Notes under the pieces: model-generated
What the model saw: the letters and a program-made list of their open reading frames with translations, nothing else
What the model was told of the DNA's origin: nothing
The model's database searches: none
Source of the DNA: Dehalococcoidia bacterium
GTDB lineage: Bacteria > Chloroflexota > Dehalococcoidia > UBA2979
NCBI GenBank assembly: GCA_020845735.1
Contig: JADLFF010000113.1
Coordinates: 1-40,408, forward strand
DNA: 40,408 bases
Direction: 5' to 3'
Translations under genes and position numbers: made by a program
Shown: piece after piece, positions 23,829 to 31,582 of the stretch
Numbering within the stretch: position 1 is the stretch's first letter
How the letters are laid out: every line of letters starts with the position of its first letter

Positions 23829-24947
23829 CTACGAGATCAGGACCGCAGCGACCTTCGAGAGTCGCTCAGCCAGGGCATCGACGGCCGTCGACAGGGCGCG
23901 CGTGTCGTCCGCCTTCAGATCGCCGTACAGCACGTAGCCGTTCCCGGCGGCGTTCGAGCCGTGGTAGCGGTCGAGTGTTCCCTTCACGTTCGCGAAGTGC
24001 TTATCGAGGTCGTCGGCGAGCGACTTCTCCTTCTCGTTCAGCAGCGGGCGGACCGCATCGAACGCAGCGCGCGCACCGTCGAGGTTGCCGGCGAAGTCGG
24101 AGAGGTCCGTGTGCGAGTACCGGTCCTCCTCGCCCGTGATCTTCGAGGTGGATACCTCATCGAGGAGCTCAACCGAGCCATTCGCAATCTGCGCCGGCTC
24201 AAGCTCGATTGAGTCGATCTGCCGCCGCAGCGACCTCACATTGGCCACGAGCTGGTCGGCGACGGGACCCATCCCGGCCAGCGAGTTGTCCACCCAGAGC
24301 GCCTTCTCGATCCGGTGGAAGCCACCCCAGTCCGCCTCCGGCACGTCGCCCTCGCGCGCATCGATCGCCGGGTCGAGATCGCCGAAGCTCTCGGCGATCG
24401 GCTCGATCGCCTCGTAGTGGTAGCGCGCCGAAGCGAAGAGGCCCTTCGCCTTCGTTGCGTCATTCGCTTTCACGGCCTCCGCGAAGGCGGTTGTCCCCGT
24501 GATGAGCTGGTCCGCCTGCGTCTTGACGTAGGCCAGGTAGGTGTCGACCGCTTGCTTCTGCGCAGCCGAGTCGGTCGTCGCGCCCTCGCCGGACACCGCG
24601 ACCTCCAGGCTGCCCCGTTCGAACACCTCGCCGCCCGGGCAATACGTCGTGTATGAGCCCGCTTTCAGGGTCAACGAGAACGAGCGTTCCTTGCCCGGGA
24701 TGACGTTCTCCACCTCGCCAAGGATCCGCGTGCCGTCCATCACCTCGAACTCGGTCACCCTCGACGTGCCCTCGTTCGTGACGTTGAACGTCGTCGGCCC
24801 CGCGGACGACGCGATCAGCCGCGGCGCACAACCATCGTCCGAGAGCGTCACGTCGATCACCCTCGCGCCCGATCCGGCGGTGTCGGCGCTGCAGCCGAAG
24901 AGCAGCGCGGCGCCGAGCACCGGCATCGTGATCCAGTAACGTGACAT
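23829..24947 (-). CDS. efeO: Iron-uptake lipoprotein EfeO (cupredoxin + M75 domain)
   Basis: 372 residues. A signal sequence ends in a lipobox (LLFGC, Cys at about 19), so it is probably a lipoprotein. A cupredoxin-like domain follows (about 28-115, with GCAP and YCPGGEVF). The M75/imelysin domain holds the metal motif HYEAIE near residue 175 and SFGDLDPAIDAREGD, then GFHRIEKALWVD. EfeO captures iron outside the membrane and passes it to EfeU. ATG at 24947 has GAGG six bases upstream. It lies between efeU and efeB. Confidence 0.93.
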   Translation of the reverse strand: MSRYWITMPVLGAALLFGCSADTAGSGARVIDVTLSDDGCAPRLIASSAGPTTFNVTNEGTSRVTEFEVMDGTRILGEVENVIPGKERSFSLTLKAGSYTTYCPGGEVFERGSLEVAVSGEGATTDSAAQKQAVDTYLAYVKTQADQLITGTTAFAEAVKANDATKAKGLFASARYHYEAIEPIAESFGDLDPAIDAREGDVPEADWGGFHRIEKALWVDNSLAGMGPVADQLVANVRSLRRQIDSIELEPAQIANGSVELLDEVSTSKITGEEDRYSHTDLSDFAGNLDGARAAFDAVRPLLNEKEKSLADDLDKHFANVKGTLDRYHGSNAAGNGYVLYGDLKADDTRALSTAVDALAERLSKVAAVLIS

Positions 24948-25027
24948 CCCGTCCTCTTTTCTCGCACACCCGGTCGCCGGACTCGCGCCCGACCTCACCC
25001 TGCCGACTCGTTAGCCCTGCCGACCCG

Positions 25028-25870
25028 TTAGCTCCGCCGACCCGTGGGCATGGCCCTGGCAGGTCGAACCCATTCCCACGGCCGGAGCACGAGCAGCGCC
25101 GCCGGCACGAAGTAGACGAGCCAGCCGACTGCCTCGACCACCGTCGGCCGGGGCTGGATGCCCAGGACGCCGGTGATGAGCGCCGACTGGATCGACCCCG
25201 GCACGATGAGCCACGAGAGGTCGAGCGCCTGCTCCTGGCCAAACTCGATCCACCCCGCCTCGTGAGCGGTGTGCATCGCGAACGAAACGAGCCCCGCGGC
25301 CACGAGCACCAGGACGAGCCCGGTGGCCCGGAAGAAGCGCGCGAGGTTCAGGCGCAGCCCTCCCTGGTAGATCAGCCCGCCGATGGCGACCGCCACCACG
25401 ATCCCCGCGATCGCGCCGGACAGCGTGGCCGCCCGGTCGCCCGACACCTCGAAGGCGGCGAGCAGGAACAGCGCCGTCTCCAGCCCTTCGCGCATCACCG
25501 CGAGGAACGCCATGCTCACGAGGGCAAACGCCGACCCACTCGCCAGGGCGTCGGCAGCCCGCTCCTCGAGTTCAGAGCGCAGCGTCCGCGCGTGTCGCGT
25601 GAGCCACAGCACCATCGAGGTGACCATGGCCACCGCGACCAGCGCGATCACGGTCTCGAGTTGCTCTTGCTGCCGCTGGGGGAGGCTGCGGTTCAACGCC
25701 TCCAACAGGACGCCGACACCGAGGCACAGGACGACCGCGGCCACCACGCCGATCCACATCCACGTCAGCTCGCGCGTCGCTCCGCGCTGACGGAGGAACG
25801 CCGCAATGACACCGACGATGAGTGCGGCCTCGACGCCCTCGCGCAGTCCGATCACGAACGTGGGGAGCAC
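25028..25870 (-). CDS. efeU: Iron permease EfeU (FTR1 family)
   Basis: 280 residues with seven hydrophobic segments. Two REXXE iron motifs are present: GLREGVEAAL (about residue 8) and VMREGLETALFL (about 130). GTG at 25870 is preferred over GTG 25897 because AAGGAG lies six bases upstream of it, and the region further upstream contains a putative regulatory box. It heads the efeUOB operon; efeO starts 80 bases after it. It probably imports ferric iron oxidised at the EfeO/EfeB pair. Confidence 0.93.
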   Translation of the reverse strand: MLPTFVIGLREGVEAALIVGVIAAFLRQRGATRELTWMWIGVVAAVVLCLGVGVLLEALNRSLPQRQQEQLETVIALVAVAMVTSMVLWLTRHARTLRSELEERAADALASGSAFALVSMAFLAVMREGLETALFLLAAFEVSGDRAATLSGAIAGIVVAVAIGGLIYQGGLRLNLARFFRATGLVLVLVAAGLVSFAMHTAHEAGWIEFGQEQALDLSWLIVPGSIQSALITGVLGIQPRPTVVEAVGWLVYFVPAALLVLRPWEWVRPARAMPTGRRS

Positions 25871-25880
25871 CCTCGACTCC

Positions 25881-25899
25881 TTAGGTGAGGTGAACACAG
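25881..25899 (-). promoter_or_regulatory. DtxR/IdeR-like iron box at efeU
   Basis: Read on the plus strand, TTAGGTGAGGTGAACACAG agrees with 13 of 19 positions of the actinobacterial IdeR consensus TTAGGTTAGGCTAACCTAA. It lies 11 bases upstream of the GTG start and overlaps the efeU ribosome site. The recognition sequence in this organism is unknown. Confidence 0.4.
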
Positions 25900-26127
25900 G
25901 ATGTTAGTCGAGGCTGGCTCGTGCAACCCCCATGCGCAGCATTGGTGAGATTCCGGGCGTTTCGAGTCGCCGACCGGCGTCGCGGTCCTCGAGGCAACGC
26001 TCGACCACGAGCCTCGGCGTATGCAGACGTGGAGGCCGGGCGACCTCGGGGCCACCCGGCCACCGGCCGACGTCGTCCCCGGCCCGCCGACCGGGCGGCG
26101 CCAGGACATGGACGCAATGTCAGGCCG

Positions 26128-26146
26128 TTCGGCTAGGCTAAGACTG
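26128..26146 (+). promoter_or_regulatory. DtxR/IdeR-like iron box at dps
   Basis: TTCGGCTAGGCTAAGACTG shares the central eight bases TAGGCTAA and 12 of 19 positions in all with the IdeR consensus. It lies about 50 bases upstream of the dps ribosome site. Tentative. Confidence 0.4.
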
Positions 26147-26196
26147 CAGCATCGTGTGCCCTGATCGCGCCGTGAGTGGATGACGAGGAGATGTCG

Positions 26197-26669
26197 ATGA
26201 CCATCAGCGCCAGGGAGCCCCGAAGGCGGAAGCGAAGCGAGCGATCGCGGCGGGCCTCGGAGGCGTGCTTGCCGACACGTTCACCCTCTACCTCAAGACG
26301 CACAACTTCCACTGGAACGTGACAGGTCAGCGCTTCCGCGAGCTGCACCTGATGTTCGAGGAGCAGTACAACGAGCTCTGGCTCGCGACCGACGTCGTCG
26401 CGGAGCGCATCCGTGCGCTGGGTGCGTTTGCCCCGGCCACGTATCGCGAGTTCGCCGCGTTGAGCTCAATCCGAGAGCCGGAGGGGGTGCCCGCCGCCGA
26501 TCGGATGATCGCTGAGCTGCTCGATGGCCACGAGGCCATTGCCCAGCGAGCGCGCGAGGTCTTCCCGCTCGCCGAGCAGGTATCCGACCAGGCGACGATG
26601 GACCTGCTGACCCAGCGCATGCAGAGCCACGAGAAGGCCGCCTGGATGCTGCGCAGCCTCCTCGAGTAG
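26197..26669 (+). CDS. dps: Dps/ferritin-like DNA-binding protein, apparent frameshift near 5' end
   Basis: The Dps body is clear: LADTFTLYLKTHNFHWNVTG with the ferroxidase His, then ELHLMFEEQYNELWLATDVVAERI and MQSHEKAAWMLRSLLE. In the body frame the sequence upstream still codes Dps-like residues (GAPKAEAKRAIAAGLGGV) back to 26184, but it has no start codon. The ATGs with a proper site (GAGGAG 26185-26190, ATG 26197) are in another frame that stops at 26322. A one-base loss between about 26200 and 26225 explains this. If real, only GTG 26265 (134 residues) can start. A sequencing error is equally possible. The role is iron storage and DNA protection, opposite efeUOB. Confidence 0.8.
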
Positions 26670-26824
26670 CGCCCACCTCGGCTGCTCGCCCGACCCGCTC
26701 GAGCCCCTCGGCCTGCTCGGAGTTCGAGTCGTCACGTCAGGCAGCGGTGCGTCGATCTGATCTGCGCCCGAGAACCTTGGCCCGGCCGCGGACGGCTACC
26801 TCGCGCCACAGTCGGAAGAGCCTG

Positions 26825-26844
26825 TGGCTGAAGTTGGCTGAAGT
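26825..26844. repeat. Short tandem repeat 3' of dps
   Basis: TGGCTGAAGT occurs twice in direct tandem (26825-26834 and 26835-26844) in the 220-base region between dps and tRNA-Pro. No gene is seen in that region. Confidence 0.7.
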
Positions 26845-26889
26845 CGGGGCGGATCTGACGGGTGAAGGGGGGTGTCTTAGGGTGAAATC

Positions 26890-26966
26890 TGGTCGGGGAG
26901 ACACGATTTGAACGTGCGGCCTCTTGACCCCCAGTCAAGTGCGCTACCAGGCTGCGCCACTCCCCG
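26890..26966 (-). tRNA. tRNA-Pro(GGG)
   Basis: On the minus strand the acceptor CGGGGAG pairs with CTCCCCG, followed by A and CCA (26890-26892). The anticodon arm is CTTGA-CTGGGGG-TCAAG, anticodon GGG; the T loop is TTCAAAT. It is 77 bases including CCA. Confidence 0.95.
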
Positions 26967-27007
26967 ACGAATCTCGATGCTAGCAGGGCCCCCCAGATCG
27001 AGCGACC

Positions 27008-28276
27008 TCAGGCCAGCCCCACCCCTCGAGCGGCGGCGATGAACACCACGCCCGCGATGCCCACGGTCGCATAGGTGCGCGCCACCTCGCGAGTCAGCGC
27101 GCGCACGACGTACGAGTGCAACAGGCCCGTCGAGATGTAGAAGGCAAGCAGGAGGGTGAGGGCCCCCGCGTAGGCGTCGATGGGCAGGTAGTGCAGCACC
27201 CACCGCGTCTCGCCGATGACCACGCCCACCACCAGCGAGTAGAGCAGCGTCTCAGCCGGATCGATCTCGCCCTCGCGCAGGATCTCCGCCGCCAGGACCA
27301 CCGAGGCCAGGGCGACCGCGATCGTGGCCGGCCGCTGGCCGACGCCGAAGAGGAAGACCAGCGCGAAGAGGGCGAACGCCACGAAGTACGTGGCCGATGC
27401 AGCGATGAGCCGCCCCCGGTCGCGCGCCGGGTCGAACTCTCGCACTGACGACAGCGTCCCGATCACGAGGGCGGCGTAGCCGATGCCCGCGAACAGCCCG
27501 CTGAACGGAGTGGCGAAGCCGAGCGTGGCGTGCTCGATGAAGACCGGCACGACGAGCATGTAGAGCGCTGGCATCAGCAGGAACGGCGCCGTGTCGAGGC
27601 CGCCCTCGGCGAAGGCCTGGCGTCGGCCGCTGCGCAGCACCCCTTCCATGCCGAAGGTCGTGGTCGCGGTCCCGAGCAGCACCACCCAGCGAGGGGAGGG
27701 CTCGATCAGCGTGAACATGAGGATGAAGAGCGTCCCGACGAGGCCGAGCAGGAGCACCTGAGGCGTGACGATGAGGCCCTCGGGGGTGGACCTGGCGACG
27801 GGCGCCGCGCTTGAGGCCGGGGTCCGGGCTCCCGAGGCGCGAGCGGCGGTCGACGCACGACGAGGAGCCGGAGCCGTGGCAGGTGCTCGGATGGCGCGAT
27901 CGGTGCGGTCGGCCTCGGTGGCGGGCTGCTCGCGCTCGGACGGCACGCGCGAGGCAGCGGGCGGCGCCTCGGAGGCGGCCCGCGACGGACCCGCCGCCGC
28001 TGCGACATCGGGAGGCTCAGCCGCCGCACCTGACCTGCCCGGCGCGCCTGTCGCAACTGGCAGAGCGGTCGCACCGGTCGCAGCAGTCGCAGCGGTCTCA
28101 GCCGGCTCGACCGCCTCGGCATGGTCGGTGTGCTCGGCCGTTGTGCCCGTCGGTGGCGCCTCGGCCGGGGATTCGCGGCTCTCCCCCGCGCTCTCGAGGC
28201 GCATCACGGCCGCGAAGTCGCCCAGGGGGGCGGCCTCCTGAGAGGCGTCGCGGCGGGGGTCGAGCGGAAGCGTCAT
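27008..28276 (-). CDS. Membrane protein with disordered N-terminal region
   Basis: 422 residues. The first 170 are low-complexity, rich in Ala, Pro, Thr, Glu and Arg, with no predicted fold. The rest contains about eight hydrophobic segments, including [48 protein letters not shown] and [28 protein letters not shown] do not recognise the family. ATG at 28276 overlaps the amidohydrolase stop (ATGA), so the two are translationally coupled. The tRNA-Pro gene lies 40 bases downstream of its stop. Confidence 0.78.
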   Translation of the reverse strand: MTLPLDPRRDASQEAAPLGDFAAVMRLESAGESRESPAEAPPTGTTAEHTDHAEAVEPAETAATAATGATALPVATGAPGRSGAAAEPPDVAAAAGPSRAASEAPPAASRVPSEREQPATEADRTDRAIRAPATAPAPRRASTAARASGARTPASSAAPVARSTPEGLIVTPQVLLLGLVGTLFILMFTLIEPSPRWVVLLGTATTTFGMEGVLRSGRRQAFAEGGLDTAPFLLMPALYMLVVPVFIEHATLGFATPFSGLFAGIGYAALVIGTLSSVREFDPARDRGRLIAASATYFVAFALFALVFLFGVGQRPATIAVALASVVLAAEILREGEIDPAETLLYSLVVGVVIGETRWVLHYLPIDAYAGALTLLLAFYISTGLLHSYVVRALTREVARTYATVGIAGVVFIAAARGVGLA

Positions 28277-29172
28277 TCGGCCGCGAGCGCCGGCTCGAGC
28301 TCGCCGAAGATCTCGGCGGCGTTCCGGAAGCGGATGCGCTCCGCTTCGTCCTCGGTCAGTCCGACCAGCTGGAAGATGGCCTCGAGGTTGCGCACGTGCG
28401 CTGCGATCTCGTCGTCGCGACAGTCCGAGCCCCACGTCAGCTTCTCGACGCCGATCTCCTTGCCGACGAGGTTCCGCTCGACAGCGTGGCGCTCGATCGT
28501 GTCGCCTCCGGACATGTCGAGGAAGACGTAATGTCGCCAGCGCACCACCGAGGACGCCTCGTCGTAGTTGCCCGTACCTCCCATGTGGGCGCCGATGATC
28601 CGCAGCTCCGGGAAGTTGTTCGCGATCGTGTCGAGGTGGAACGGCCGCATGCGAATCGCGGACACGTCACGAGGGCCGCGCAGGCGCATCTCGCGCATCC
28701 GGGCGAGCTGAGCGGCCGCGTTCGGGTCCCGCCTCGGATGGGTGATGGAGTAGTCGATGCCGCCGCCGATGACGCCGAGGTGGAAGAGGATCGGCATGCG
28801 CAGCTCCTCGGCAGCGGCGTACGTGCCGAAGTACTTGTAGTCGTCGTACGCGCGACGCGTACCGATGATCTTGAGCCCGCGGTAGCCGAGCTCGTGGAGG
28901 CGGCGCACCTCGCGACCGTCGACATCGTCAGGATCGATCACCGCGCTGGGGACGAAGAGGTCCTCGTGACGCCGGGCGTAGACCAGCGAGTCCTCGTACG
29001 ACACGGCGCCCAGCCGCCCGCCGCAGAGCAGCGAGGCGCGCGTCACGCCCGCGGCCCGGAGGGCATCGGCGCGACTGTCGATCAGCTGCTCGTGGGGGGT
29101 GTCGGCTGGATTCTCGAAGTTACGAGGAAAGTGGCAGTGCACGTCCCAGATCAACAGGACCTCCCGGCACAT
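28273..29172 (-). CDS. Amidohydrolase-2-family metal-dependent hydrolase/decarboxylase
   Basis: 299 residues of the TIM-barrel amidohydrolase superfamily. The metal-binding HxH is in WDVHCHF (residues 10-14). Others are FHLGVIGGG (His about 130), IIGAHMGGTGNYDEAS (His about 195) and LTWGSDCRDDE (Asp). The substrate is unknown; the ACMSD/γ-resorcylate-type branch is the closest in pattern. ATG 29172 is used; a TTG at 29154 has a stronger GGGAGG site upstream and would give MIWDVHCHF. The stop overlaps the membrane protein gene. Confidence 0.88.
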   Translation of the reverse strand: MCREVLLIWDVHCHFPRNFENPADTPHEQLIDSRADALRAAGVTRASLLCGGRLGAVSYEDSLVYARRHEDLFVPSAVIDPDDVDGREVRRLHELGYRGLKIIGTRRAYDDYKYFGTYAAAEELRMPILFHLGVIGGGIDYSITHPRRDPNAAAQLARMREMRLRGPRDVSAIRMRPFHLDTIANNFPELRIIGAHMGGTGNYDEASSVVRWRHYVFLDMSGGDTIERHAVERNLVGKEIGVEKLTWGSDCRDDEIAAHVRNLEAIFQLVGLTEDEAERIRFRNAAEIFGELEPALAAE

Positions 29173-29311
29173 CGCGTTCCGCCCATACTACCGCAGCCCG
29201 CTCCCGGACGGCCCCGAGGCGTGGCCGCGAGAGAGCGGTTGCGCCCGCGGCCGGGTGCGGGAAGATCCGCATCGAGCCAGGCGCAGCGTGGCGCGCGGGC
29301 TGCGAGGTGCC

Positions 29312-30403
29312 ATGTCAGTCACGTCGATCTTCCGCGGCCCCGATGGGCGAGTCCAGCGCGACCTCCCTCTCGAGGGGCTGGCCGACGCGCGCCGGGTCCC
29401 GGGGGGCGTCATCTGGGTGCACACCTGGGCCGTGACCTCCATCGAGGCGGAGACCCTCGGCGCCGCGTTCGACATCCATCCCCTGGCCCTCCACGACCTG
29501 ATGAACGCCGAGTACGAGGCGCCGAAGGTCGACGAGTACGCGACGTTCCTCTTCATCAAGCTGCACGGCGTCGACCACGGCGAGACCGACGAGCTGGTGC
29601 GCACCACCGAGCTGGACGTGCTGATCGGGGCGAACTGGGTCGTGAGCGGATCGCACTCGCCGCTGCCGGCGATCGAGCACCTGCTCGCCACGCTGCCCGA
29701 GAACCCGAGGCCGCTCGAGCGGGGTAGCGACATGCTGGCCCACGTCATCATCGATGCGCTCGTCGACAGCATCCTGCCGACCATCCACCAGATGGACGAC
29801 TTCGCGGATGAGGTCGAAGCCCGCGCGCTCGACGAGCCTCGCCGCGAGTTGCTCGGCGACATCCTCCGGCTCAAGCGTTCCGCGATGTCCGTGCACCGGG
29901 TCGTCGTCCCCCAGCGCGAGGTGCTCTATCGCCTCGCACGCGGCGAGTACGCGCTGATCAGTCCGGAGGCAGGCCTCTACTTCCGAGACGTCTACGACCA
30001 CCTCGTCCGCGTCGAGGACCTGGTCCTGAGCTCGCGCGACCGTGGCGAGGGCGCGCTCACGACGTATCTCTCGGCGGTGAACATCCGGCAGAACGAGACG
30101 ATGCGCATCCTCGCGATCGTGACCTCGGTGTTCCTGCCGCTGTCGCTGCTCACCGGGATCTACGGAATGAACTTCGACCACATGCCCGAGCTCGGGTGGA
30201 CGTGGACCTACCCGCTGGTGTTGTCGGTCATCGTGGTGACCGTGGCAGCAGTCACGTTATGGCTGTTCGGGCGATACCTGTTCGACCGCGCACGCGACGT
30301 GGTGCGGCTCACGTTCCGCGTCGAACAGCGCCTGCTCAACGAGGCCATCGAGGAAGCCGCGCGGCTCCGCGACGCCGTAACCGGCGGCGAACGCGAGCGC
30401 TAG
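29312..30403 (+). CDS. corA: CorA-family divalent metal ion transporter
   Basis: 363 residues. An N-terminal cytoplasmic alpha/beta domain (EAETLGAAFDIHPLALHDLMNAEYEAPKVDEYATFLFIKL) is followed by long helices and two C-terminal transmembrane segments, with YGMNF (the CorA GMN filter) at about residue 310. It forms a pentameric Mg2+/Co2+ channel in the inner membrane. ATG 29312 has a GAGG site about seven bases upstream. A longer frame from 29099 is antisense to the amidohydrolase and not used. A charged tail (EAARLRDAVTGG) ends the protein. Confidence 0.93.
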   Translation: MSVTSIFRGPDGRVQRDLPLEGLADARRVPGGVIWVHTWAVTSIEAETLGAAFDIHPLALHDLMNAEYEAPKVDEYATFLFIKLHGVDHGETDELVRTTELDVLIGANWVVSGSHSPLPAIEHLLATLPENPRPLERGSDMLAHVIIDALVDSILPTIHQMDDFADEVEARALDEPRRELLGDILRLKRSAMSVHRVVVPQREVLYRLARGEYALISPEAGLYFRDVYDHLVRVEDLVLSSRDRGEGALTTYLSAVNIRQNETMRILAIVTSVFLPLSLLTGIYGMNFDHMPELGWTWTYPLVLSVIVVTVAAVTLWLFGRYLFDRARDVVRLTFRVEQRLLNEAIEEAARLRDAVTGGERER

Positions 30404-30478
30404 GGATCTTCACTACTCGATCCTGCCGTGCAAACAACTACTGTTGCCTCGAGATACCCTGTCAGGCAAGGAGGACGC

Positions 30479-31300
30479 ATGCACAGAGGGAAGCTCATCC
30501 GAGGCCTGTTCGTGGTGCCGGTGCTCGCGCTGGGCATCATGGGTTGCCGCAGCGGCTCCGAGGAGACGACAACCGCATCGACGGCGAAGGCGGGCGCGAC
30601 ATCGGCCGCGTCGTCTGCCGCCACGTCCGCCGCGAAGGCCTCGACGGCGGCAGCCACCGCCGCATCGAAGACGGGGACGACCGGCGGCTTTGGGACACTC
30701 TTCGGCCAGTTCCGCAACGCTGAGTTCAAGATCACGTACGACGTGACCGGCGCGAACATGCCCGGGCCGTCCTCGATGACGATCGCACAGTGGACGGACC
30801 GCTCGCGCGTCGACATCACCTCGAGCATGGGTGGCATGTCGATCTTCGAGTTGCCCCAGAACAAGAAGTACATGTGCATGGCCCAGATGAACACGTGCAT
30901 CGACACCTCGTCGGGCACGACCATCCCGGGCCTCGACTCCAACCCGATGGTGAACACCCTCGAGGACTACAAGGCCAACGCGGCGAACTACCAGACCACG
31001 GAGATCGAGGCGCGCACCATCGCCGGTGTCCGCGGACAGTGCTTCAAGTACACGGGCCCCGCGAGCAGTGGCACGACGTGCATCTCCGCGAGCGGGCAGA
31101 TGCTCCTGACGGAGAGCACGACCTCAGCAGGCACCTTCTCGATGACCGCCACGAAGGTGGAGGGCAAGCCGCCCGCGAGTGACTTCGAGCTGCCGTTCCC
31201 TGTCGGCACGATGCCCGGCTTCGGCGCCAGCGGCGTGCCCGGCATGCCCGGCGGGATGCCGAACTTCCCCGGCGGCGTTCCGACGGCGCCCGTCCGCTAG
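30479..31300 (+). CDS. Secreted lipoprotein, unknown function
   Basis: 273 residues. ATG 30479 has a perfect AAGGAGG five bases upstream. The signal peptide ends in a lipobox (LGIMGC, Cys at about 23). A Ser/Thr/Ala linker (about 28-65) leads to a beta-rich domain (FKITYDVTGANMPGPSSMTI, then RSRVDITSSMGGMSIFELPQNKKYMCM) with several cysteines. The C-terminus is Gly/Pro/Met-rich. Similar to outer-surface 'DUF4412-like' proteins that carry a sensing domain, but that name is from memory and uncertain. It ends at a hairpin. Confidence 0.82.
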   Translation: MHRGKLIRGLFVVPVLALGIMGCRSGSEETTTASTAKAGATSAASSAATSAAKASTAAATAASKTGTTGGFGTLFGQFRNAEFKITYDVTGANMPGPSSMTIAQWTDRSRVDITSSMGGMSIFELPQNKKYMCMAQMNTCIDTSSGTTIPGLDSNPMVNTLEDYKANAANYQTTEIEARTIAGVRGQCFKYTGPASSGTTCISASGQMLLTESTTSAGTFSMTATKVEGKPPASDFELPFPVGTMPGFGASGVPGMPGGMPNFPGGVPTAPVR

Positions 31301-31310
31301 TCGATCCGTA

Positions 31311-31335
31311 GCGGGGCGGCCCTCGACCGCCCCGC
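31311..31335 (+). terminator. Hairpin after the lipoprotein gene
   Basis: GCGGGGCGG (31311-31319) and CCGCCCCGC (31327-31335) form a 9-bp stem with a 7-base loop, 11 bases after the stop codon. Confidence 0.7.
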
Positions 31336-31527
31336 CGCTTCCTCCTCGACGCCCCCGCCCTCGCCCCAGGGGCAGCGCCCGACTCCGCACCCCCGAACCC
31401 CGACTCCCCACCCACGCACGTAGCACCTCGATGCCTCGGTCCCGAGGCGGCACACAGGGACGGGGCACGTCGTGCGCCGCGAGGGCAGGCGCCCGCCGAG
31501 CAGGCTGCGCGCAGGCCTCGACACGCA

Positions 31528-31559
31528 GAAGCGCCCGGGAGGATTCCCCCGGGCGCTTC
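31528..31559. terminator. Hairpin 3' of the SPTP-repeat surface gene
   Basis: GAAGCGCCCGGG (31528-31539) and CCCGGGCGCTTC (31548-31559), a 12-bp stem with 8-base loop, 24 bases beyond the stop of the minus-strand gene. It probably terminates it; on the plus strand a weak T-run (GCTGTTTG) follows. Confidence 0.75.
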
Positions 31560-31582
31560 GCTGTTTGAACCTCAGCCGCGCG

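Larger units (their letters stand above)
25871..26196. other. Intergenic region between efeU and dps
   Basis: About 325 bases between divergent iron genes. Two candidate DtxR/IdeR-like boxes lie at its two ends (25881-25899 and 26128-26146). A possible minus-strand -10 (TAACAT, 25901-25906) abuts the first box. It also contains a CCTCGAGG octamer (25987-25994), here outside coding sequence. Short open frames in it look random. Confidence 0.55.

Noticed and set aside
24941..25888. Plus-strand 315-residue frame opposite efeU
   Set aside because: It is antisense to a clear FTR1 permease and rich in Arg/His/Asp, typical of shadow frames here.
26191..26322. Independent small protein starting at ATG 26191
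   Set aside because: The Arg/Ser-rich product ends inside the Dps region and has no homology. It is better explained as the Dps start displaced by a frameshift.
26732..26938. 68-residue minus-strand frame downstream of tRNA-Pro
   Set aside because: It overlaps the tRNA gene and has no plausible ribosome site or motif.
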